Of a stretch of 42,681 nt of DNA, positions 33,091 to 39,200 are shown in pieces. The position numbers were made by a program, and so were the translations under genes. The notes below the pieces were generated by a model. The model did no database searches, was not told where the DNA came from, and was given only the letters and a program-made list of their open reading frames with translations. Source of the DNA: Actinomycetota bacterium (GTDB taxonomy: Bacteria; Actinomycetota; Acidimicrobiia; Acidimicrobiales; JAJPHE01); assembly GCA_027315345.1 (NCBI GenBank), contig DAHUYE010000006.1:1-42681 (forward strand). Reading direction: 5' to 3'. How positions within the stretch are numbered: the stretch's first letter is position 1; every line of letters begins with the position of its first letter.

Positions 33091-34332
33091 TCAGCCGAAG
33101 AACTTACGGACATCGCCCAGCGCCTCGGCCAGGACGTCGATGTCGGATCGGTCGTTGTAGATGTAGAACGAGGCCCTGGCCGTGGAGTTGGCTCCGAGGC
33201 AGCGCATGAGGGGCTTGGCGCAGTGGTGGCCGGCCCGCACGCACACCCCGGCCTCGTCCAGCACCTGGGAGACGTCATGGGAGTGGATGTCGCCCAGCTG
33301 CATGGACAGCACGCCGCCCTTTATCCGCGGATCGGTGGGGCCGTGGATCACCAGGTCCTGACCGTGGCGCTGGGCCAGGGTGTCCAAGGCATAGGTGACC
33401 AGGTCGACCTCATGGGCCCGGACGGCGTCCATGCCGAGGGCGCTCAGGTAGTCAACTGCCGCCCCCAGGCCGACGGCCTCGGCAATTGGGGGCGTACCGG
33501 CCTCGAACTTCCAGGGAATCTCGGTGGGGGTGAATCCGTCCAGGCGGACGTCGGTGATCATCTCCCCGCCCCCCAGGAAGGGGGGCATGGCCTCGAGCAG
33601 GTCGGCCCGGGCCCACAGCCCGCCGATCCCGGTCGGTCCCAGCATCTTGTGGCCGGTGAAGGCCAGGAAGTCGCATCCCAGCTCGGCCACGTCCGTGGTC
33701 AGGTGGGGAACGTGCTGGGCGGCGTCGGCCAGGACCAGGGCGCCGGCGGCGTGGGCGGCATCGGCGATGTGGCGCACCGGGTTGATGGTGCCGAGCACGT
33801 TGGACACGGCGCTGACCCCGACCAGCTTGGCCCCGTCCAGGATCCGGTCCAGGCCGGAGAGATCGAGGGTGCCCTCCCCGGTCAGGGGGATGTAGCGCAG
33901 TTCGACGCCCTTCTCCTGGGCCAGCATCAGCCAGGGAACCAGATTGGCGTGGTGCTCCATGTGGGTGAGAACGACCACATCGCCCTGGCCCAGATGGGTA
34001 CGGCCCCAGGAGTGGGCCACCAGGTTGATCCCCTCGGTGGCGTTCTTGGCGAAGACCACCTCCCGGGCCTCCCGGGCCCCGATGAAGCGGGCCACCTTGC
34101 CCCGGGCCTCCTCGAAACGCCGGGTGGCTTCCTCGGCTATGGCGTAGACGCCACGGTGCACGTTGGCATGGGTGGTCCGGTAGTACTCGTCCATGGCCTC
34201 CAGGACCTGGATCGGCTTCTGGGACGAGGAGGCCGAGTCGAGATAGACCAGGCGCCGGCCGTGGACCTTCTGGTCCAGGATGGGAAAGTCGTCCTTGATG
34301 GCGTCGACGTCGAGGCCCGGGCTCAGCGCCAT
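33091..34332 (-). CDS. sufS: SufS, group II cysteine desulfurase
   Basis: 413 residues from ATG 34332, which overlaps the upstream sufC by 10 bases. It is a PLP enzyme that removes sulfur from L-cysteine as an enzyme persulfide and hands it to SufU. Seen: FPILDQKVHGRRLVYLDSAS, NATEGINLVAHSWG, THMEHHANLVPW, the PLP lysine in FLAFTGHKMLGPTGIG, and the active cysteine in RAGHHCAKPLMRCLG. Length and motifs are typical. The open frame runs further upstream, but there it only shadows sufC. Confidence 0.95.
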   Translation of the reverse strand: MALSPGLDVDAIKDDFPILDQKVHGRRLVYLDSASSSQKPIQVLEAMDEYYRTTHANVHRGVYAIAEEATRRFEEARGKVARFIGAREAREVVFAKNATEGINLVAHSWGRTHLGQGDVVVLTHMEHHANLVPWLMLAQEKGVELRYIPLTGEGTLDLSGLDRILDGAKLVGVSAVSNVLGTINPVRHIADAAHAAGALVLADAAQHVPHLTTDVAELGCDFLAFTGHKMLGPTGIGGLWARADLLEAMPPFLGGGEMITDVRLDGFTPTEIPWKFEAGTPPIAEAVGLGAAVDYLSALGMDAVRAHEVDLVTYALDTLAQRHGQDLVIHGPTDPRIKGGVLSMQLGDIHSHDVSQVLDEAGVCVRAGHHCAKPLMRCLGANSTARASFYIYNDRSDIDVLAEALGDVRKFFG

Positions 34333-35072
34333 GCGTCGTAGCCCTCCCGCTCCAGGCGGGCGGCCAACTCCGGCCCCCCGCTGTCGACGACCCGGCCGGC
34401 CACCATCACATGGACTCGGTCCGGGGTGAGGTAATCGAGGATGCGCTGGTAGTGGGTGATGAGCAGGACCCCCAGTGCGGGGCGGGCGTTGCGCACCTGA
34501 TGGACGCCCTCGGCCACGGTGCGCAGGGCGTCGATGTCGAGGCCGGAGTCGGTCTCGTCCAGGATGGCCACGTCCGGCTCCAGGATGGCCATCTGGAGGA
34601 CCTCGTTGCGCTTCTTCTCCCCACCGGAGAAGCCCTCGTTCAGGTACCGGTCCCCGAAGGAGCGGTCCATGCCCAGGCGCTCCATCCATTCCATGATCGA
34701 CAGGCGCAGCTCCAGGATGGACAGGTCGATGCCTTTCCGGGCCGAGAGGGCCTGGCGCAGGAACTGGACGACCGGGACGCCGGCTATCTCCTCGGGGTAC
34801 TGGAAGGCCAGGAAGACACCGGCTTTGGCCCTCACGTCGGTGGGCCAGGCGGTGATGTCCTCGCCCCGGTAGAGGATCTGGCCCTGGGTGACCTGGTAGG
34901 CGGGGCTGCCGAGCAGGGCGTTGGCCAGGGTGGATTTGCCCGAGCCGTTGGGCCCCATCAGAGCGTGGATCTCCCCCTCGGCCAGGGTCAGGTCCAGGCC
35001 CCGCAGGATTTGGTGGCCGTCGGCGCTGACGTGTAGATCGCGAATCTGGAAGAGGGGAGGGCCGGCCACCAT
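34323..35072 (-). CDS. sufC: SufC ATPase, copy 2 (with sufS-sufU)
   Basis: 249 residues, a standard SufC. Walker A GPNGSGKSTLANALLG, Q-loop FLAFQYPEEIAGVP, signature NEGFSGGEKKRNEVLQ, Walker B VAILDETDSGLDIDALR, H-loop ITHYQRIL, ending GYDAWR. It is closer to textbook SufC (for example QFLRQALSARKG in the middle) than copy 1. A perfect -10 element lies 4 bases before the ATG, so the transcript may begin at ATG 35072 or GTG 35069 without a leader. Two different complete sufC genes in one suf locus is unusual. Confidence 0.94.
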   Translation of the reverse strand: MVAGPPLFQIRDLHVSADGHQILRGLDLTLAEGEIHALMGPNGSGKSTLANALLGSPAYQVTQGQILYRGEDITAWPTDVRAKAGVFLAFQYPEEIAGVPVVQFLRQALSARKGIDLSILELRLSIMEWMERLGMDRSFGDRYLNEGFSGGEKKRNEVLQMAILEPDVAILDETDSGLDIDALRTVAEGVHQVRNARPALGVLLITHYQRILDYLTPDRVHVMVAGRVVDSGGPELAARLEREGYDAWR

Positions 35073-35075
35073 CCG

Positions 35076-35081
35076 ATTATA
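35076..35081 (-). promoter_or_regulatory. Perfect -10 TATAAT upstream of sufC copy 2
   Basis: On the minus strand TATAAT ends four bases before ATG 35072, a striking match in such GC-rich DNA. Counting seven bases on, transcription would begin at or just inside the start codon (near GTG 35069), so the sufC2-sufS-sufU mRNA may be leaderless. The -35 region (TTTCTC) is poor and coincides with the motif shared with the sufB promoter. Confidence 0.55.
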
Positions 35082-35102
35082 TTTGCACTACCGCCATAGG
35101 AG

Positions 35103-35137
35103 AAAAGCCGGGAGCCGGCCTTCCGTCCCGGCCGGCT
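35103..35137 (-). terminator. Terminator of the glyoxalase-II-like gene
   Basis: On the minus strand AGCCGGCC pairs with GGCCGGCT (35130-35137 and 35113-35120) around a 9-base loop. It begins over the stop codon of the hydrolase and is followed by a TTTT run (35103-35106). It shields the sufC2 promoter from read-through. Confidence 0.65.
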
Positions 35138-35744
35138 ACCAGCCCCGGTCGATCCACTCCTGGAGGTGGGGCCGCTCGGTCCCGATGGTGGTGGCGTCAC
35201 CATGACCGGGGAGCACCTGCACGTCGGCGTCCAGGGGCGAGAAGAGACGGTCCTCGATGGAGCGGATGATGGTGGGGAAGTCCCCGCCCTCGAACTTGGT
35301 GGCCCCCGGGCCGCCGGGGAAGAGGGTGTCCCCGCTGAAGAGGACGGGCAGGCCCTCCACCCGGAAACACATCGAGCCGGGGGTGTGGCCTGGGGTGAGG
35401 ATGGTGCGCAGGCGGAGCCGGCCCACCGGGATGACCGAGTCGTCCTCCAACACGAAGTCGTAGGAGGGGAGCATGGCGGCGTCGGCGGCGGTCACCCCCA
35501 CCTGGTAGCCGGCGTCCCGGACGGCGGGGACGGCCTGGATGTGGTCCCAGTGGCCATGGGTCTCCAGAACGGTGCGGACCCCCAGGTCACGGCACATTTC
35601 CAGCAGCCGCTCGTGCTCGTTGGCGGCGTCCAGGAGGACGGCGTCTCCGGTCTCCCGGCACCGGAGCACGTAGACGTTGTTGTCCACCGGCCCGACCACC
35701 ACCTGGTGGATCTCGGCTCGTCCGTCCTGGTAGAGAAGGGCCAT
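35136..35744 (-). CDS. Metallo-beta-lactamase-fold hydrolase, glyoxalase II-like
   Basis: About 202 residues from ATG 35744; a TTG nine codons upstream (35771) is also possible. The metal site is ETHGHWDHIQAVPAV (HxHxDH, about residues 58-70), then TPGHTPGSMCFRV (His), LFSGDTLFPGGPGAT (bridging Asp) and VLPGHGDATTIG (His). This is a hydroxyacylglutathione hydrolase-type fold; in actinobacteria such enzymes may act on mycothiol thioesters, but the substrate is unknown. Divergent from the acyl-CoA dehydrogenase with an 80-base gap. Confidence 0.9.
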   Translation of the reverse strand: MALLYQDGRAEIHQVVVGPVDNNVYVLRCRETGDAVLLDAANEHERLLEMCRDLGVRTVLETHGHWDHIQAVPAVRDAGYQVGVTAADAAMLPSYDFVLEDDSVIPVGRLRLRTILTPGHTPGSMCFRVEGLPVLFSGDTLFPGGPGATKFEGGDFPTIIRSIEDRLFSPLDADVQVLPGHGDATTIGTERPHLQEWIDRGW

Positions 35745-35824
35745 CTTGACCGCCCGGTCTAGTTGAGACAACAGTGGGGACCCGCCAAGTTCTAGCTGTC
35801 CGAAGCGTCTAGGGGGATAAATCA

Positions 35825-36940
35825 GTGAACTTCGCCTTCAGTGAGGAGCAGGAAGAGCTCCGGAAGTCGGTCCGCCGCTTCTTGGACGATAAATCTCCCG
35901 TCACCGAGGTCCGCCGGCTCATGGAGACCCAGGAGGGCTATGACCCCGCCGTCTGGTCCCAGATGGGCAACCAGCTCGGTCTGCAGGGCCTGACCATCCC
36001 GGAGGAGTACGGGGGGTCGGGCTACACCTACGTGGAGCTGATCGTGGTGCTGGAGGAGATGGGCAAGTCCCTCCTCTGCGCGCCCTATTTCTCGACCGTG
36101 GCCCTGGCCGCCAACGCCATCCTGGCCGCCGGTGACGATGCGGCCAAAAAGGAACTGCTGCCCGGCATCGCCTCGGGCGAGACCATCGCCACCCTGGCCC
36201 TGACCGAGGACAACGGCCGCTGGGACGTCGAGGGCATCCAGCTCAAGGCGACCAAGTCCGGCGACGGCTACACCCTTGACGGCCACAAGATGTTCGTGAT
36301 CGACGGCGGCATCGCCAACCTGATCATCGTGGTGGCTCGGACCGACTCCGGCATCGCCTTCTTCAGCGTCGAGGGCGACGCCTCCGGCCTGACCAGGAAG
36401 AACCTGTCCACCATGGACCAGACTCGCAAGCAGGCCCGCCTGGAGTTCGCCAACACCCCGGCCCGCCTCCTCGGTTCCGAGTCCGGGGCCGAGGCCGCCC
36501 TGACCAAGACCCTGGACCTGGCCGCCGTGGCCCTGGCCGCCGAGCAGGTCGGCGGAGCCCAGCGCTGCCTGGACATGTCGGTGGAGTACGCCAAGGTCCG
36601 CATCCAGTTCGGCCGGCCCATCGGCTCCTTCCAGGCCATCAAGCACAAGTGCGCCGACATGCTGCTCGAGGTGGAATCGGCCAAGTCAGCCGCCTACTAC
36701 GCCGGCTGGGCCGCCGCCGAGGACTCCGATGAGCTGCCCGTGGTGGCCTCCCTGGCCAAGGCCTACTGCTCCGAGGCCTACTTCCACGCCGCCGCCGAGA
36801 ACATCCAGATCCACGGCGGTATCGGCTTCACCTGGGAGCACGACGCCCACCTCTACTTCAAGCGGGCCAAGTCCTCCGAGCTGCTCCTGGGCGATCCCAC
36901 CTACCACCGCGAGCTGTTGGCCCAGCGGATCGGGATCTAG
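35825..36940 (+). CDS. Acyl-CoA dehydrogenase (FadE-like, steroid/side-chain type branch)
   Basis: 371 residues from GTG 35825 with GGGGGA eight bases before. Acyl-CoA dehydrogenase fold: FSEEQEELRKSVRRFLDD, IPEEYGGSGYTYVELIVVLEEMG, ALTEDNGRWD, YAKVRIQFGRPIGSFQAIKH, NIQIHGGIGFTWEHDAHLYFKRA. The usual catalytic Glu in the EGTxEI region is replaced by GDPTYHRELLAQRIGI, so the base is elsewhere. This is common in the branch whose members act as heteromeric pairs in cholesterol side-chain breakdown. No partner is adjacent, so substrate and partner are open. Confidence 0.9.
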   Translation: MNFAFSEEQEELRKSVRRFLDDKSPVTEVRRLMETQEGYDPAVWSQMGNQLGLQGLTIPEEYGGSGYTYVELIVVLEEMGKSLLCAPYFSTVALAANAILAAGDDAAKKELLPGIASGETIATLALTEDNGRWDVEGIQLKATKSGDGYTLDGHKMFVIDGGIANLIIVVARTDSGIAFFSVEGDASGLTRKNLSTMDQTRKQARLEFANTPARLLGSESGAEAALTKTLDLAAVALAAEQVGGAQRCLDMSVEYAKVRIQFGRPIGSFQAIKHKCADMLLEVESAKSAAYYAGWAAAEDSDELPVVASLAKAYCSEAYFHAAAENIQIHGGIGFTWEHDAHLYFKRAKSSELLLGDPTYHRELLAQRIGI

Positions 36941-36974
36941 TCACAAAAGCTCCACCCTCTTCCTGCCGGGCCGG

Positions 36975-36980
36975 TATATC
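36975..36980 (+). promoter_or_regulatory. Candidate -10 TATATC before the structured RNA
   Basis: GGTATATCCT lies 35 bases after the acyl-CoA dehydrogenase stop; a start about seven bases on (near 36987) would place the 5' end just before the anti-16S stretch. No -35 is recognisable. Read-through from the dehydrogenase gene is the alternative. Confidence 0.35.
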
Positions 36981-36986
36981 CTGAGC

Positions 36987-37203
36987 CCACCAGAGAAAGG
37001 AGGTGGTCCAAATCAGTCATCAACGTTTTGGGACCCTGGAGGTGGCTGGCCGCTAGACGGCCTGCTGGACCACCTGGCGATTCCAAACCAGACACCGCCC
37101 CGAAGTCCGGTCGAGAGCCGGTCCCACTCGAAGCAGTACGGATCAGGGGAGCCTTTCCAGTAGAGGAATTTCGACCGAGGGGGCGCTACGGCGCCCCCTC
37201 GGT
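36987..37203 (+). ncRNA. Candidate structured RNA with 17-nt complementarity to the 16S rRNA 3' end
   Basis: The 280-base gap between two unrelated genes holds a compact structured segment. AGAAAGGAGGTGGTCCA (36994-37010) pairs without a break, including one G-U, to the 3' end of 16S rRNA (UGGAUCACCUCCUUUCU). AGGTGGTCCA (37001-37010) is also a perfect complement of TGGACCACCT (37066-37075). GGACC at 37031-37035 and CCACC at 36987-36991 are competing partners. Inside lies the hairpin GGCCG-CTAGA-CGGCC (37048-37062), and downstream CCGG-N7-CCGG (37107-37121). It ends in a 13-bp terminator hairpin. A 14-codon frame from ATC 37012 (ISHQRFG...) stops at TAG in the inner hairpin loop. I cannot assign it to a named RNA family. 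Confidence 0.55.
37174..37203 (+). terminator. 13-bp hairpin terminator with TACG tetraloop
   Basis: ACCGAGGGGGCGC pairs perfectly with GCGCCCCCTCGGT around a UACG (UNCG-type) loop. It is very stable, followed by GCGTTTAGG rather than a pure T-run. It closes the structured RNA and separates it from the hydrolase-like gene starting at 37225. Confidence 0.75.
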
Positions 37204-37224
37204 GCGTTTAGGTTGCAGGCCGTG

Positions 37225-37977
37225 ATGGACACGGTGGTCGCCAGCGGAGCCGGTCAGTTGGCCGCCCACCTGGCCCGTCCTCGGCAACGGGCCGGCTTCG
37301 CCCGGCCCGGTCTGGTCCTGTGTCACGGATTCCCGGCCGCCGAGCTGGGCGCCCCCCAGGCCGGGGCCACCTATCCCGAGCTGGCCGACTGGCTGGCGGC
37401 CGAGGCCAACTGGACCGTTCTGGCCTTCAATTTCCGGGGGGCGGGCTCATCGGCGGGCCAGTTCTCCCTGCGGGGCTGGATGGCCGATCTCCGGGCCGCC
37501 GTCAACTGGATGCGCTCGGATCAGGAGGTCTCCGGGGTCTGGGTGGCCGGTTTCCGGGACGGAGGATCGCTGGCCCTGTGCCTGGCCGGGGAGGACCCCG
37601 ACATCAAAGGGGTGGCCGCTCTGGCCGCCCGGGTCGACTTCGAGCGCTGGGCCAGCGATCCCCGCCGGTTCCTGGAACAAGCCAGGCGGGTCGGGGTCAT
37701 CACCGACCGGAGTTTTCCTCCCGACCCCGACGCCTGGTCCCGCGAGCTCAGGGAGCTGCGTCCCCTGACGGCGGCGGCTGCCGTTCCGCCCCGTTCCTTC
37801 CTGGTCGTCCACGGCACCGAGGACTCGGTGGTGCCCATCGTGGAGGCCCGGGCCCTGGTGGATGCGGCCGACAACCAGGTCGAGTTCCGGGTCCTCAACG
37901 GGGCCGGCCACCACCTCCGCCACGACCCCCGGGCGGTGGCCATCCTCCTCGGCTGGCTGGAGCGTCAGGGGGTCTGA
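37225..37977 (+). CDS. Alpha/beta-hydrolase-fold protein lacking the nucleophile serine
   Basis: About 250 residues from ATG 37225; GTG 37222 and TTG 37213 are in frame just before. The fold is clear: LVLCHGFPAAELG, VLAFNFRGAGSSAGQFSLRGWMADL, the elbow position VAGFRDGGSLALCLAG, FLVVHGTEDSVVPI (acid) and NGAGHHLRHDP (His). At the elbow the usual G-x-S-x-G is G-F-R-D-G, so the nucleophile Ser is Arg, with Asp one place on. It is either a non-catalytic relative or one using another residue. Its 3' end overlaps thiE by 13 bases, convergent. Confidence 0.82.
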   Translation: MDTVVASGAGQLAAHLARPRQRAGFARPGLVLCHGFPAAELGAPQAGATYPELADWLAAEANWTVLAFNFRGAGSSAGQFSLRGWMADLRAAVNWMRSDQEVSGVWVAGFRDGGSLALCLAGEDPDIKGVAALAARVDFERWASDPRRFLEQARRVGVITDRSFPPDPDAWSRELRELRPLTAAAAVPPRSFLVVHGTEDSVVPIVEARALVDAADNQVEFRVLNGAGHHLRHDPRAVAILLGWLERQGV

Positions 37978-38615
37978 GCCAGCGCGTCCTCGATGGCCGA
38001 CCGAAGCCGCCTGGCCGCCTCTTCCGGATCGGCGGCCTCGGTCAGGTACCGGACCACCACAAACCGGTTGGCGCCGGCGGTGGCCATGGCCCCCACCGTG
38101 TCCGGGCTGGCTCCGCCGGTGACGAAGAAAGGCACCCGGCTGTGGGCGGAGGCGTAACCCAGGTACCCCAGGCCGGTGGGCTCCCGGTCGGGGTGGGTGG
38201 CGGTGTGGGCGACCGGGCCGGCGGAGACATAGTCGACCGGCTCCCGGTTGGCGGCGTCGATCTGGGCCGGAGCGTGGGTGGACAGGCCGATGATGGCTTC
38301 CGGGCCCAGGATGCGCCGGGCCACGGTGGGAGGACAGTCGTCCTGGCCGACGTGGACCCCGTCGGCCCCGGCGGCCAGGGCCAGGTCGGGACGGTCGTTG
38401 AGGATGAACGGCACCCCGGCCGGGCGGCACTGGTCGGCTACGACCCCAGCCCGGTCGAGCAACCGGCGGGCCTCCAGACCCTTCTCCCGCAACTGGACGA
38501 TGTCGACCCCACCCCGGATGCAGGCGGCCACGAAGTCGCCCAGATCCGGCCGGTCGGGGGTGCACAGATAGAGCCGCCGGGCGCCGAGGGGCCCGTCGGA
38601 GGACGGATGGCTCAG
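37965..38615 (-). CDS. thiE: Thiamine phosphate synthase (ThiE), apparent CTG start
   Basis: About 216 residues. ThiE joins HMP-diphosphate and thiazole phosphate. Seen: ARRLYLCTPDRPDLGDF, VDIVQLREKGLEARRLL, PFILNDRPDLALAAGADGVHVGQDD, GLSTHAPAQIDAA, VDYVSAGPVAHTATHPD and PFFVTGGASPDTV. No ATG, GTG or TTG lies within reach of the conserved N-terminus. CTG 38615 overlaps the upstream HhH-GPD stop as CTGA and gives a normal ThiE length. The glycine-for-proline-rich TATHPD loop is slightly unlike the usual PTxTK motif. No TPP riboswitch or other thi gene is visible. Confidence 0.88.
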   Translation of the reverse strand: MSHPSSDGPLGARRLYLCTPDRPDLGDFVAACIRGGVDIVQLREKGLEARRLLDRAGVVADQCRPAGVPFILNDRPDLALAAGADGVHVGQDDCPPTVARRILGPEAIIGLSTHAPAQIDAANREPVDYVSAGPVAHTATHPDREPTGLGYLGYASAHSRVPFFVTGGASPDTVGAMATAGANRFVVVRYLTEAADPEEAARRLRSAIEDALAQTP

Positions 38616-39199
38616 CCGACCGGCTCCGCCGCGGCCGCCTTGGCTTGAGCCTTCATCTCCTTCTTGAAGGCCCTGACCTGGCTGAGGGTCTCCGGGCCGG
38701 TGATGTCGGCCACCGATCGCAGGCTCCCCTTCTCTCCGAAGGTGCCGGCGGCCTGGGCCCAGCCCTTGGGCTTGACGCCCAGCTGCTTGCCCAGCAGGGC
38801 CAGGAAGATCTTGGCCTTCTGCTCCCCGAAGCCCGGGAGCCGCTTGAGCCGCTTCAGCAGCTCCTCGCCCGTCTTGGCCGTGGACCACACGGCGGCGGCG
38901 TCGTTCCCATACTCCTCGGCCACGACCCGGCACATCTCCTGGACCCGGCCGGCCATGGAGCCGGGGAAGCGGTGCAGGGCGGGGGGAGTGGCGACGAGCT
39001 TGGCCAGGCGCTCCGGGTCCATGGCGGCTATGTCGGCGGCGTCGAGGTCCCGGCCCAGGCGTTCTTTGAGATCCAGTGGGCTGTGGAAGGCCTTTTCCAG
39101 GGGGATCTGCTGGTCGAGTACCATTGCGATACAAAGTGCTAGGGGATCCTCGGAAACGAGGCGGTCCGCCTCGGGATGCCCACTGATATGGAGTGCCAT
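38612..39199 (-). CDS. HhH-GPD base-excision repair protein
   Basis: 195 residues of the actinobacterial HhH-GPD-type family related to DNA glycosylases. Seen: N-terminal SEDPLALCIAMVLDQQIPLEKAF, LVATPPALHRFPGSMAGRVQEM, and the helix-hairpin-helix KRLPGFGEQKAKIFLALLGKQLG (about 125-147). The usual HhH catalytic Asp after the hairpin is not evident. The first 27 codons are much poorer in G/C at third positions (GCA, CAT, AGT, CTA, CTT, TGT, GTA) than the rest. Its ATG overlaps the ATG of the divergent recombinase (CATG). Both suggest that an integrated element replaced the 5' end. Confidence 0.85.
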   Translation of the reverse strand: MALHISGHPEADRLVSEDPLALCIAMVLDQQIPLEKAFHSPLDLKERLGRDLDAADIAAMDPERLAKLVATPPALHRFPGSMAGRVQEMCRVVAEEYGNDAAAVWSTAKTGEELLKRLKRLPGFGEQKAKIFLALLGKQLGVKPKGWAQAAGTFGEKGSLRSVADITGPETLSQVRAFKKEMKAQAKAAAAEPVG

Positions 39200-39200
39200 G
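39085..39200. other. Probable left attachment site of an integrated element
   Basis: Codon choice in the HhH-GPD gene changes abruptly near 39119, and a serine recombinase gene begins at 39198, facing away. Serine integrases usually sit beside one att site, so the crossover is probably inside codons 25-40, over the conserved DQQIPLEKAF. The element's arm would then restore the 5' end. A palindrome CGAGGCGG-T-CCGCCTCG is at 39158-39174. The right att site is outside the window. Confidence 0.45.

Noticed and set aside
35825-36940. Inactive acyl-CoA dehydrogenase because the catalytic Glu motif is missing
   Set aside because: Several branches place the base elsewhere or work as heteromers, so absence at the C-terminal motif alone does not show inactivity.
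36729-37163. Plus-strand frame reading EKGGGPNQSSTFWDPGGGW through the structured RNA
   Set aside because: It starts inside the acyl-CoA dehydrogenase in another frame and has no start codon near the RNA. The peptide is the by-product of the anti-16S stretch and hairpins.
39100-39200. tRNA gene as integration site
   Set aside because: No cloverleaf or T-loop sequence is present; the recombinase is of the serine class, which usually targets protein genes.
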